Of a stretch of 64,000 nucleotides of DNA, positions 1 through 9,143 are shown piece by piece. Position 1 is the first letter of the stretch, and every line of letters starts with the position of its first letter. Both the position numbers and the translations under genes were made by a program. The notes under the pieces are model-generated. The model was not told the origin of the DNA. It saw only the letters and a program-made list of their open reading frames with translations, and made no database searches. Origin of the DNA: Myxococcales bacterium (GTDB taxonomy: Bacteria; Myxococcota_A; Polyangia; Haliangiales; Haliangiaceae); contig JADJUF010000014.1 in the NCBI GenBank assembly GCA_016717005.1, positions 323,230-387,229 of the forward strand, in the 5' to 3' direction.

Positions 1-1
1 C

Positions 2-904
<903 letters not shown>

Positions 905-931
905 CCCGCGGTCGCGCGGACCGCGCACCTC

Positions 932-1714
932 TCACGGCGTCGCGCGCACCTCGACCGTGATCGCCCCGAACCAGGACCGCGCGCTGCCGCCGACGATGTC
1001 GTCGGTCCCGATCGCCGCGCCGACGCCCCACCGCGGGGTCGGCCGCACGACCACCTGGGTCCACGCCGGCGCCGTGGCGTCGGCGAAGAACTCGCGCGTC
1101 CCCGGGCCGACCGCGCCCACGCCCAGCTCGAGCCCGACCGGCCCGCGGATCGCGACGCCGACGGTCACGTCGACCCGGGCGACCTCGCGGTTGCCGTCGG
1201 CGCGACCGACGAGGCCGATCGCCAGCCGCGGGGCCGCCTGGGCCCAGACCCGCTCGTCGCGCCAGTGGGCGATCGCGCCGATCACCACCGCGGCTCGGCC
1301 CGGTGACCACCCGGTCACGTCGGTGGCGACCTCGCCGATCACCCGGGTGCGACCGTCGATCAGCGGGAACCGCGCGGTCAGCGCCAGCCCCCGGTAGCGC
1401 TCGTCGCCGGCACGACAGCCGCGCAGGCACAGGCCGCGGCCGTCGCCGATCGCGCCGACGCTGCGCAGCGAGTGGCGCACGCCCAGGGTCAGGCGGTCGC
1501 TGACGCCGTACCACGCGTCGGCGGCGAGGTCGGCGTGATCGCCGTCGAGCCGGCCCTCGAGCACCGCCGCCAGCACCAGCGCCCGCGGCGCCACCAGGGT
1601 CGGCGCGGCCAGCGCGCCGGGCTCGTCGGCGCGCGCGGCGGGGAGCCACGCGCTCGCGACCGCGGCGACCGCGACCACGCGCGCGCGCGTGCCGGCGGCG
1701 CGGCCGCCCCTCAC
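932..1714 (-). CDS. Exported protein of unknown function, possible outer-membrane barrel
   Basis: Encodes about 260 residues. I chose the GTG at 1714 because it overlaps the TGA of the upstream gene (GTGA) and opens a clear signal peptide: a basic start, a hydrophobic Ala/Val core and an ARADE cleavage-like site near residue 29. The mature part alternates short hydrophobic strands with Gly, Asp and Arg turns and ends in aromatic-plus-charged strand motifs (RSWFGAITVEV). That resembles a small beta-barrel or secreted beta protein. Two cysteines sit close together (GLCLRGCRAGD). It is the last gene of a four-gene overlapping operon with a PP2C phosphatase. I do not recognise the family. Confidence 0.7.
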   Translation of the reverse strand: MRGGRAAGTRARVVAVAAVASAWLPAARADEPGALAAPTLVAPRALVLAAVLEGRLDGDHADLAADAWYGVSDRLTLGVRHSLRSVGAIGDGRGLCLRGCRAGDERYRGLALTARFPLIDGRTRVIGEVATDVTGWSPGRAAVVIGAIAHWRDERVWAQAAPRLAIGLVGRADGNREVARVDVTVGVAIRGPVGLELGVGAVGPGTREFFADATAPAWTQVVVRPTPRWGVGAAIGTDDIVGGSARSWFGAITVEVRATP

Positions 1715-2202
1715 TCGAAGTCGTTCTGCGCGACTTCGTCCTGCAGGCGTCGCAAGTTGCGGGTCTGCTCGTCGAGCGCCTCGCGCAGCCGCCGCTGCGC
1801 CAGCTCCTCGCGCAAGGTCGCCGCGCGGTCGCGGGCCGCACGCCCGACCGCGGCCAGGCCGAGGATCCGCGCGGTCGAGCACACGACGTCGGCGGCGGCC
1901 TCGAGCACGAGCATCTCCTCGTCGGGATCGCGCAGCGCGCGCTGCGCGGCCCGGGCCAGGCGCGCGAACACCAGGTCGGCGTCGTCGAGGATCGCCTGCT
2001 CGCTGTCGCCCCACGCCAGCCGGCGCGCGACCGCGTCGTGGAGCGTCAGGTCGAGCCCGAGCGCGGTGTCGAGCCCGGCCGACAGCGTCCGGACCACGGC
2101 GTCGAAGATCGCCACCGCCGGCGCGTCCTCGCTGCCGCCCGAGACCACGTCGAGGATCTCGTCGCGCAGGATCGCGACCCGCTCGCCCAGCTCGGTCGTC
2201 AT
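1711..2202 (-). CDS. Hypothetical alpha-helical protein
   Basis: Encodes 163 residues, ATG start overlapping the stop of the PP2C gene by ATGA, and itself overlapping the next gene by GTGA, so translation is coupled along the operon. The sequence is almost entirely predicted helix, with leucine/alanine heptad-like spacing. The C-terminal third (about residues 120-160, rich in Arg, Glu, Gln and Leu) could form a coiled coil. There is no signal peptide, membrane segment or recognisable catalytic motif. Cytoplasmic, function unknown; its position suggests a partner of the phosphatase. Confidence 0.72.
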   Translation of the reverse strand: MTTELGERVAILRDEILDVVSGGSEDAPAVAIFDAVVRTLSAGLDTALGLDLTLHDAVARRLAWGDSEQAILDDADLVFARLARAAQRALRDPDEEMLVLEAAADVVCSTARILGLAAVGRAARDRAATLREELAQRRLREALDEQTRNLRRLQDEVAQNDFE

Positions 2203-4095
2203 CGCAGCGTCTCCTTGCCGGGCCGGCGCCGCGGCGGCAGCGGCGGCGGCTCCCGCCGCGCGCGCCCGGGCGCGCTGCGATCGAGGCCCAGGTCGAAGCG
2301 CATGCCGGCCGGGAGATCGTCGTCGATGATCGTCGCGAACTTGCGCTCGAGATCGGTGACCCGACGCTCACCCTTGGTCACCTGCGCCGTCAGCGCCGCG
2401 GTCGCGGCCGCGGCCTCGCGCAGCGCCTCGGCGGTCGGCGCCACCGACTCGACCACGAGGCTGGCGATCGTCGACGACAGCCGCTGGTACGCCGCCGCGA
2501 GCCGGCGCAGCGCCGCGACCTTGCCGATGACCGCGCCCGGCACCGCGCGCACCGCGTCGATGTGCGCCGCCCGCGCCGCGTCGAGCGCGTCGTACAGCGG
2601 CGTCACGCCCGCCTCGTCGAGCGAGCGCACGTCGAACAGCTCGCGCGCGGCCAGGGCCGCGTCGCCGCCCTCGCTGGCCGCGATCGCGACCCGGTGGGCG
2701 TGCTCGATCGCGCGCCCGAACAGCGCCCGATCGGGCGTGGCGGCGGGGCGGCCGAGCGCGCGTCGGCGCGCGCCCTCGAGCAGCGCCTGCACGTCGGGCG
2801 CTGGCACCTGGGGCGGCGCCTCGACCGCGCGCATGTACGGCACGGTCGGGTGGTCGATGAACTTGGACGTGACCTCGGCGTGCTGGCGCGCGCGCTCGGC
2901 GTCGTGGCGCACCAGCTCGGCCTCGACCGCGCGCAGCCGCAAGGCCAGCACGCCGCCGACCGCGGTCTCGGCCGTGACCAGCGCCCGCGCCAGCGCCGCC
3001 TCGATCAGCCCGGCCAGGCCCTCGTCCTCGGCCCGCAGCTCGCTGATCACCGCGTCGGCGGCCCGGCCCAGGCCGTCGAGCAGCTCGCGCATCGCCAGCC
3101 AGGCGCCGCCCTGCCCCAGCCAGCCGACCGCCAGGTTCTCGGCGAAGCTCCACACGTTCACCGACGTGGCCTTCTCGAGGTCGTGGTAGACGGCGTCGGC
3201 GAAGTTGCCGGCGACCAGCGCGATCGCGTCGTCGGGCGACAGCACCGCGCACAGCGGCGAGCGGTGGATCCCGTGCGCGCGCGCCGCCGCCAGCACCCGG
3301 TCGCGGCGGGCCCACCACGCCCCGGCGCCGCTGGTGCGCAGGACCACGGTCGCGCGCGGCATCGCCTGGGTGCCGGCGTCGATCAGGATCGCGGTGACGT
3401 TGTCGCCGCCGCCGCCCCGCAGCGCCGCCTCGATCAGATCGCGCACGACGTCGGGCGCGGCGTCGGTCGAGCCGATCAGCTGGTGCAAGGCCTCGCTGGC
3501 GGCGTAGCCGTACAGGCCGTCCGAGCACAAGAGCAGCCGGTCGCCGGCCTGCCAGCTCGATCTCGTTGACGTCGACCGCGGCGGTGGCCTTGGCGCCGAG
3601 GTTGCGCGACAGCACGTTCTTGTAGGCGTGGCGGTCGGCCTCGTCGGCCGAGATCGCGCCGCGCGCGACCAGCTCGGCGACGATCGTGTGGTCGGTGGTC
3701 AGCCGGTGCAGGCGGCCGTCGCGCAGCAGGTAGGCGCGGCTGTCGCCCACGTGCGCGATCGTCGCGCGCCGGCCGTCGACCACGCACGCCACCACGGTCG
3801 TGCCCATGCCGCGGCGATCGCGCCGGCGCTGGGCCTCGCCGTGGACCGCCGCCGACGCCGCGTTGATCGCGGCCTCGAGCAGCTGCCGCGGCCCCAGCGT
3901 CGCGCGCCGCGCCCGCACGTACTCGTGGATCACGTCGCGGGCCTTGGTCGCGGCCACGTCGCCGGCGCTGGCGCCGCCCATGCCGTCGAGCACCGCGTAC
4001 AGGCCCCACTTGGCGTCGACGATCAGCGCGTCCTCGTTGGTGTCGCGCACCGACCCGACGTGGCTGTCGCCGAAGGCGCTGACGACCAGGCTCAT
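2199..4095 (-). CDS. PP2C-type Ser/Thr phosphatase with long helical C-terminal extension (frameshifted near 3552)
   Basis: Residues 1 to about 240 are a PP2C (PPM) phosphatase: RDTNEDAL (metal-binding Asp region, residues 18-24), LDGMGG (37-41), VGDSRAY (116-122), TTDHT, SRNLG, then CSDGLYGY and GGGGDNVTAIL. It removes phosphate from Ser/Thr using two metal ions and is the expected counterpart of Hanks kinases. About 390 further residues are helix-rich, end in a basic Pro/Arg tail, and match no domain I know. The reading frame breaks at about codon 182: one extra base in the run around 3550-3554 shifts the frame between ELA and LLLCSDG. Removing it restores a textbook PP2C segment (GDRLLLCSDG). 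The shift is either sequencing error or a recent inactivating insertion. Starts with ATGA overlap to the upstream gene. Confidence 0.82.
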
Positions 4096-4547
4096 CGGCG
4101 CGCTCCGGCCGGCGCGGTCGGGGCCGGCAGCTGCGCGACCCGGCGGCCCAGCTCCTCGGCGATCACGTCGTTGACCATGCGGGCGGTCAGGCGCGCCGCG
4201 TGGTTGATCGCCAGCGCGACCGAGGGGTCGTGCGGGTACTGGCTGCGGGCCAGGGCACCGGCGACGTCGGCGATCGCCACCAGCAGCCGCTGGGCGTGAT
4301 CGGGCCCGATGCCCTCGGCCGAGCGCACCGCGATGAACGAGTGGAGGAACCCGCGGTGGAGCGTGTGGTCGCCGGTGACCAGCAGGGTCGACAGCGCGTG
4401 CAGCACGCCCTCGAACAGGAGCCGGGCCTCGTCGGGCGTGGTCCGGGCGATCGCGTGATCGAGGCTGGCCCGGACCTCGACCAGCCGCGCCAGGATCGCG
4501 GGCCGCAGCTGCTCGAACGCGGCGACGTAGCTGGGCACACCCGACAT
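4092..4547 (-). CDS. Hypothetical helical protein, first gene of PP2C operon
   Basis: Encodes 151 residues from the ATG at 4547. The frame is open further upstream, but the residues before this ATG are Arg-rich and look non-coding. The protein is predicted all-helical, with conserved-looking His residues (GDHTLHRGFLHS) in the middle and an Ala/Pro-rich tail. It vaguely resembles the helical-bundle N-terminal domains of Rsb-type regulators, but I cannot support that. The stop overlaps the PP2C start (ATGA), so the two are translationally coupled. It is the first gene of the minus-strand operon 4547 to 932. Confidence 0.68.
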   Translation of the reverse strand: MSGVPSYVAAFEQLRPAILARLVEVRASLDHAIARTTPDEARLLFEGVLHALSTLLVTGDHTLHRGFLHSFIAVRSAEGIGPDHAQRLLVAIADVAGALARSQYPHDPSVALAINHAARLTARMVNDVIAEELGRRVAQLPAPTAPAGARR

Positions 4548-4658
4548 CGAGGCGCCATCGTAGCAAAGCCTGCGGCCGGCGATGAAGGGCTGGGCTCGGC
4601 GATCGCGCCCGCGCACGATGCGGTGCCGATCGGGATCAATCCGGGCGAACCCACGGGG

Positions 4659-4664
4659 TAGACT
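4659..4664 (+). promoter_or_regulatory. -10-like element, leaderless arrangement
   Basis: TAGACT seven bases before the GTG of the response regulator, with no Shine-Dalgarno between. One of about fifteen similar arrangements in the window. Confidence 0.35.
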
Positions 4665-4671
4665 CGGGCGG

Positions 4672-5496
4672 GTGACGCTCGGCAAGGGAGGGAAGATCCT
4701 CGTCATCGACGACGAGCCCATGGTGCGCTCGGCGGTCGGCCGGGTGCTGACCGACGAGGGCTACACGGTCGAGTTCGCCGGCGACGGCGGCGCCGCCCTC
4801 GAGCGCCTGGCGGCCAACCCGCCCGACGCGATCCTGCTCGACCTGATGATGCCGGGCATGAACGGGCGCCAGTTCCTCCACGCGCTGCGCCAGGACCTGC
4901 GCTCGATCGTCCCGGTCGTGGTGATGACGGCGGTCCACGGGCTGGGCCAGCGCGCGATCTCGCTGGGCGCGACCGATGTGGTCGAGAAGCCGTTCGACGT
5001 CGACGAGCTGCTCAACAAGGTCGCGCTCGCGGTGTTCCGCGCCCGCCAGGAGTCGACCGGCGAGGTCGCGCTGCCGACGTCGGCCGGCGCGCGGACCGAC
5101 GACGACTACCCCGACGTCGTGGTCGTGATCGACGACGACCTCGCCGCGTTGCGCCGGCTCGAGGACCGCCTGACCGAGGCCGGCTTCCGGGTGGTCGCGC
5201 TGCCGCGGGTGCCGGACCATCCGGCGCGGATGCTACGGGCGCTGGCGCCGGCGGCGCTGGTGATCGCGGCCGAGGTCACCGCCGACGGCGGCCACGCGCT
5301 GGTCGAGGCCGTGCGCGACGCGCCGGTCCTGGCCGCGATGCCGATCATCGTGTTCACCCGGACCGACACCGCGCCGCCGCCGCCCCAGCCGTCGATGGTG
5401 GTCCTGACGGCCCCGAACGTCGACGACCTGCTGCGGATCGTCGAGCTGATGAGCAGCCGGCCGATCGCGCCCGGCGCCGCCCGACCGGCGTGGTAA
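4672..5496 (+). CDS. Response regulator with one canonical and one degenerate receiver domain
   Basis: Encodes 274 residues. I placed the start at the GTG directly before KILVIDDEP, because the residues upstream are Arg-rich and out of character. First receiver, residues 8-125: acidic pair D13/D14, phosphoacceptor D57 in LLDLMMPG, switch Thr in VVVMTA and Lys106 in VVEKPFD, all intact. Second receiver, about residues 147-270: it begins VVVVIDDDLAAL but reads LVIAAEVTADGG where the acceptor Asp should be, and TAPNVDD where the KP motif should be, so it is a pseudo-receiver. There is no DNA-binding output domain, so signalling is by protein contact. It diverges from the PP2C operon. Confidence 0.88.
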   Translation: MTLGKGGKILVIDDEPMVRSAVGRVLTDEGYTVEFAGDGGAALERLAANPPDAILLDLMMPGMNGRQFLHALRQDLRSIVPVVVMTAVHGLGQRAISLGATDVVEKPFDVDELLNKVALAVFRARQESTGEVALPTSAGARTDDDYPDVVVVIDDDLAALRRLEDRLTEAGFRVVALPRVPDHPARMLRALAPAALVIAAEVTADGGHALVEAVRDAPVLAAMPIIVFTRTDTAPPPPQPSMVVLTAPNVDDLLRIVELMSSRPIAPGAARPAW

Positions 5497-5506
5497 GAAC
5501 GCCGCC

Positions 5507-6832
5507 ATGGTGGCCCTCCCCCAGCCGACGATGGCTTCGATCTACGCCGACCGGCGGCGCGCGCTGATGGATCGGATCGGCCCCGGCGGCGTCGCCGTGG
5601 TCCGGTCGTTGCCCGAGCGCCTGCGCAACGGTGACTCCCACCACGCGTTCCGCCAGCACTCGGACGTGCTGTACCTGACCGGGTTCGCCGAGCCCGACAC
5701 GACCGTCGTGCTGCGCGCTGGCGCCGAGACCGAGCGCGTCGTCATGTTCGTGCGCCCGCGCGATCCGGCGATGGAGGTGTGGGACGGCCGGCGCGCCGGC
5801 GTCGAGGGCGCCCGCGCCGAGTACGGCGCCGACGTCGCGCACCCCGCGAGCGAGCTGGCGACGCGCCTGCCCGACCTGGTCGCCAACTGCGAGGAGCTGC
5901 ACTACGCGGTCGGCCTCGACGAGGACACCGACCTGTTGATCGCGCGCACGATCGCGCGCCTGCGCAAGACCGAGAAGCGCGGCCAGCGCCCGCCGCGCGC
6001 GATCGTCGATCCCCGGGACGCGCTCCACGAGCTGCGCCTGCACAAGGGCCCCGACGAGCTGCGCGCGCTGCGCAAGGCCGCGGCGATCTCGTGCGACGCC
6101 CACGTGCTCGCGATGCGCCAGGGCCGCCCCGGCACGTTCGAGTACGAGCTCGAGGCCACGCTCGACTACACGTTCCGCAGCCGCGGCGGCGCCGGCCCCG
6201 GGTACGGCACGATCGTCGGCGCCGGCGAGAACGCCACGATCCTCCACTACGTCGAGAACCGCTGCGCGATCGCCGACGGCGATCTGGTGCTGGTCGACGC
6301 GGGCTGCGAGTACGGCCACTACACCGCCGACATCACCCGGACCTGGCCCGCCGGCGGCCGCTTCACCGCGCCCCAGCGCCGGGTCTACGAGCTCGTGCTG
6401 GCCGTCCAGAAGTCGGCGATCGCGCTGGCGCGGCCAGGCGCGACCCTCGATGAGCTGCACCAGCACTGCGTCCGCGAGCTGACCCGCGGCATGATCGAGC
6501 TCGGCCTCCTGACCGGCACGGTCGAGGAGCGGATCGAGGACGCGTCCTACAAGCGCTACTACATGCACCTGACCTCCCACTGGCTCGGGCTCGACGTCCA
6601 CGACGCCGGCGCCTACACCCAGGGTGGCAAGCCGCGCCCGCTCGCGCCGGGCATGGTGATCACGATCGAGCCGGGGCTGTACATCGCGGTCGACGACGAG
6701 GCCGCGCCGGCCGAGCTGCGCGGGATCGGCGTCCGGATCGAGGACGACATCCTGATCACCGCCGACGGGTGCGAGAACCTGACCCAGGCCTGCCCCAAAG
6801 AGATCGCCGAGCTCGAAGCGATCTGCGGCTGA
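5507..6832 (+). CDS. pepP: Xaa-Pro aminopeptidase (aminopeptidase P)
   Basis: Encodes 441 residues, the usual length for bacterial aminopeptidase P, which removes an N-terminal residue linked to proline. The N-terminal creatinase-like domain covers about residues 10-175 (SDVLYLTGF, typical of the family). The pita-bread catalytic domain follows, with all five metal ligands: D264 and D275 (VDAGCEYG, ADITRTWP), H358 (TSHWLGLDVHD), E388 (ITIEPGLY) and E412 (VRIEDD). The ATG at 5507 lies 10 bases after the response regulator stop; no strong ribosome site is seen. Cytoplasmic, dimanganese enzyme by family precedent. Confidence 0.95.
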   Translation: MVALPQPTMASIYADRRRALMDRIGPGGVAVVRSLPERLRNGDSHHAFRQHSDVLYLTGFAEPDTTVVLRAGAETERVVMFVRPRDPAMEVWDGRRAGVEGARAEYGADVAHPASELATRLPDLVANCEELHYAVGLDEDTDLLIARTIARLRKTEKRGQRPPRAIVDPRDALHELRLHKGPDELRALRKAAAISCDAHVLAMRQGRPGTFEYELEATLDYTFRSRGGAGPGYGTIVGAGENATILHYVENRCAIADGDLVLVDAGCEYGHYTADITRTWPAGGRFTAPQRRVYELVLAVQKSAIALARPGATLDELHQHCVRELTRGMIELGLLTGTVEERIEDASYKRYYMHLTSHWLGLDVHDAGAYTQGGKPRPLAPGMVITIEPGLYIAVDDEAAPAELRGIGVRIEDDILITADGCENLTQACPKEIAELEAICG

Positions 6833-7257
6833 CATCCCGCAGGCCCGCAAACGCCAGGGGAGCCGGAAGCCGGAACCGGAGTCGGAGCCGGAACCGGAGC
6901 CGGAGCCGGAACCGGAGCCGGAGCCGGAGCCGGAACCGGAGCCGGAGCCGGAGCCGGAGTCGTAACCGGAGCCGGAGTCGTAACCGGAGCCGGAGCCTAG
7001 GCGCAGGGGCCGGACCAGCGCGGTCCCTGCGGGCGACCGTGGCTCCTGAGGCTGCGAAGTGTTCTACGCACTTGGCGCGACCGTGGCGGGATCGCGGCGG
7101 CGAATCCGGCCCCCGATGCGGAACAGCGCTTGCTTTGGTGTTCTGCCTGTCTCCGAATCGTCACGTAACTGGCCGACTCCACTTCGAAACTGTTGGAAAT
7201 CGGTCACAACGCTGCGACGGGTGACAGGTTCTCACCGCCCTCCGAGTCCAATCCACC
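6833..7257 (+). other. Intergenic region upstream of the PhnW-like gene
   Basis: Contains the hexanucleotide array (6859-6997), then about 250 bases of lower GC than the rest of the window. I found no convincing ORF and no clear sigma70 or sigma54 promoter; TTGCTT at 7130 has no good -10 partner. The drop in GC just before 7258 suggests regulatory DNA. Confidence 0.4.
6859..6997 (+). repeat. Degenerate hexanucleotide tandem repeat (GGAGCC/GGAACC)
   Basis: About 23 copies of a 6-bp unit GGAGCC with interspersed GGAACC and GGAGTC variants, directly after the pepP stop. One frame reads as Arg-Ser/Arg-Asn repeats, but that frame has no plausible start or flanking protein, so I treat it as non-coding. 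Confidence 0.9.
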
Positions 7258-8412
7258 ATGTCCCTACCGATCCTGTTCACGCCCGGCCCTGTCCGCATCC
7301 CCCCCGTGGTCGCGGCCGCCCTGGCCGAGCCGCCGTGCAACTACCACCGGCAGGCGGGCTTCCGGGAGATGTTCGCGGAGATCCAGACGTCGCTCGCGAC
7401 CCTGCTCGGCCTGCGCAACCCGGCGAACTACTTTGCGACCATGCTGACCACCACCGGGACCGGGGCGGTCGAGGGGTGCATGCAGGCGTTCGCCGCCGTC
7501 GGGCCCGGCCTGATCCTCGACAACGGCTTTTTCGGCGCCCGGTGGGTCGACCAGGCCAAGCAGAACCGGTTCGCGTTCCACGCCCTGTCGTCGCCGAGCG
7601 ACGCGCCGATCGATCCGGCCGCGGTCGCCGCGTACCTCGACGCGCACCCCGACATCAAGTGGTGCTTCTACGTCTCGCACGAGACCCGCATGGGCCTCGT
7701 CAACCCGATGGTCGAGATCGGCCGGGTCTGCAAGGCCCGCGGCGTCATGGTCGGCGCCGACATCATCTCGAGCGCGTTCGCGTACCCGGTCGACATCGAG
7801 GCCGCCGAGCTCGACCTGGCGGTGACGTCGTCGGCCAAGGCCGTGCAAGCGGTCGCCGGGCTCGGCGTCGTGTTCGTGCGCCTGGCGGCGCTGCCGGCGC
7901 TCAAGGCCGCCGCCGCCGCCGATCGCCCGCGCAGCTACTACCTCGACATCGTGGCCGAGTGCGAGCGCCAGCAGGCCGAGCACCAGCCGCGGTTCGCGCA
8001 GCCGGTCCCGCTGTACGCGGCGCTGCACGCCGCCTGCCGGCACCTGCTGGCCGTCGGCATCGACAACCACATGGCGCGGATCCAGCGCCAGATGGACACG
8101 ATCGCCCGCCACCTGGCCCAGTACGGCTGCGCGCCGCTGCTGCCGCGCGACCGGCTGTCGTGGATCGCCGTCAACTTCTCGCTGCCGTCGGGGATCAAGT
8201 ACTCCGAGTTCGCGCCGCGCATGCAGGCCGAGGGCTTCTTCCTCCTGTACGGCGTGCCCGGCAACGAGAGCCACTTCCAGGTCTCGACCATCGGCGACCT
8301 CACCGACGCCGACGTCGCGGGCCTGCTGCGCGCGTTCGATCGCATCCTCGCTCCCATCGTCCATGCGCGTCCTGCCGCCGAGGCCGCGCGAGCCCACGGA
8401 GGTGCCTCGTGA
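7258..8412 (+). CDS. Class V aminotransferase, PhnW-like (2-aminoethylphosphonate-pyruvate transaminase family)
   Basis: Encodes 384 residues of a fold-type I PLP enzyme. It opens with ILFTPGPVRIP, the hallmark of the PhnW/AGXT group, then TTTGTGAVEG (phosphate-binding region), HET at 141-143, the PLP Asp in GADIISS (D168) and the Schiff-base Lys K194 in SSAKAVQAVAG. PhnW itself has a closely similar SSNK segment, so transfer of an amino group to pyruvate or glyoxylate is likely. Phosphonate as the substrate is not supported: there is no phnX, ppm or other phosphonate gene nearby. Instead the stop overlaps the start of an RpiB-like gene (GTGA), suggesting a sugar- or ketose-linked substrate. 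Confidence 0.85.
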   Translation: MSLPILFTPGPVRIPPVVAAALAEPPCNYHRQAGFREMFAEIQTSLATLLGLRNPANYFATMLTTTGTGAVEGCMQAFAAVGPGLILDNGFFGARWVDQAKQNRFAFHALSSPSDAPIDPAAVAAYLDAHPDIKWCFYVSHETRMGLVNPMVEIGRVCKARGVMVGADIISSAFAYPVDIEAAELDLAVTSSAKAVQAVAGLGVVFVRLAALPALKAAAAADRPRSYYLDIVAECERQQAEHQPRFAQPVPLYAALHAACRHLLAVGIDNHMARIQRQMDTIARHLAQYGCAPLLPRDRLSWIAVNFSLPSGIKYSEFAPRMQAEGFFLLYGVPGNESHFQVSTIGDLTDADVAGLLRAFDRILAPIVHARPAAEAARAHGGAS

Positions 8413-8918
8413 TCTCGCTCCTCGGTCCCCACACTGGCAAGCACATCGTCTTCGGCTTCGATCACCACGGCCTGCCCGAGGTCGACAGCTACGTCGGCTC
8501 GCTGTCGCGCTACGGCCTGGTCCTGTCGGCCGCGCAGGGCGAGCAGCCGCACTACCTCACGTCGACCCAGCGCGTGTGCGAGCGCGTGCGCGGCCGCACC
8601 GACGCGGTCGGCGTGCTGGTGTGCTCGACCGGCATGGGCGTGTCGATCGCCGCCAACAAGTTCAGCGGCGTCTACGCGGCGCGGTGCCTGTCGGTCGAGG
8701 ACGCCACGATGGCGCGCCAGATCAACAACTGCAACGTGCTGTGCCTGGCGCTCAAGACCGGCCAGGACGTCAACGCCGAGATCATCACGGCGTTCATGAC
8801 GACCGCGTACGAGGGCCGCAAGCTCGAGCAGCTGTCGCGGATCACGATGTTCGAGCACGATCTGGCGCCGCTGGTCCCGATCGAGCCGGCCCGCGCCCGC
8901 GCGCTCAAGAGCGTCTGA
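8409..8918 (+). CDS. RpiB/LacAB-family protein (sugar-phosphate isomerase-like)
   Basis: Encodes 169 residues with GTG start overlapping the upstream TGA (GTGA). It has the RpiB fold signature: GFDHHG near residues 16-21 (the family's DHAG), and VCSTGMGVSIAANK at 71-84 with the catalytic-base Cys C72 conserved. The family usually has CGTG, so Gly is replaced by Ser. The His of the HNN/HND motif, the acid in E. coli RpiB, appears as Ile (RQINNCNV). The reaction may therefore differ from ribose-5-phosphate isomerisation. Coupling to an aminotransferase suggests a shared pathway, which I cannot name. Confidence 0.82.
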   Translation: MISLLGPHTGKHIVFGFDHHGLPEVDSYVGSLSRYGLVLSAAQGEQPHYLTSTQRVCERVRGRTDAVGVLVCSTGMGVSIAANKFSGVYAARCLSVEDATMARQINNCNVLCLALKTGQDVNAEIITAFMTTAYEGRKLEQLSRITMFEHDLAPLVPIEPARARALKSV

Positions 8919-8950
8919 CGGTAGCTCGGCTGACCGGCGCCGTCCCCGGG

Positions 8951-9116
8951 GCTGACCGGCGTCGCGCCCACGCGGCCACGGTCGGCTGACCGGCGTCGCG
9001 CCCACCCGGCCACGGTCGGCTGACCGGCGTCGCCCACGCGGCCACGGTCGGCTGACCGGCGTCGCGCCCACCCGGCCACGGTCGGCTGACCGGCGTCGCC
9101 CACGCGGCCACGTTCG
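8951..9116 (+). repeat. Tandem array, 5 copies of 34 or 32 bp
   Basis: Units start GCTGACCGGCGTCGC and end CCACGGTCG. Positions: 8951-8984 (34 bp), 8985-9018 (34), 9019-9050 (32), 9051-9084 (34), 9085-9116 (32). The 32-bp form lacks one GC dinucleotide. Copies 2+3 and 4+5 are near-identical 66-bp pairs, so the array grew partly by duplication of a dimer. A partial unit lies at 8932-8950. It sits between two convergent genes. Confidence 0.92.
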
Positions 9117-9143
9117 GCGCGCCCGCGCGCCGGCCCCCGGCGG

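Noticed and set aside
6769..7224. A protein with Arg-Ser/Arg-Asn repeats read through the hexanucleotide array
   Set aside because: The frame starts inside pepP, has no ribosome site, and the repeat region alone makes it open.
8905..9111. Minus-strand small ORF across the 34/32-bp array (Pro/Trp/Gly-rich)
   Set aside because: It is open only because of the repeat; no start signal and no family.
8951..9116. CRISPR-like regular spacing of a 34-bp repeat
   Set aside because: Copies are head-to-tail with no unique spacers, and no cas gene is nearby.
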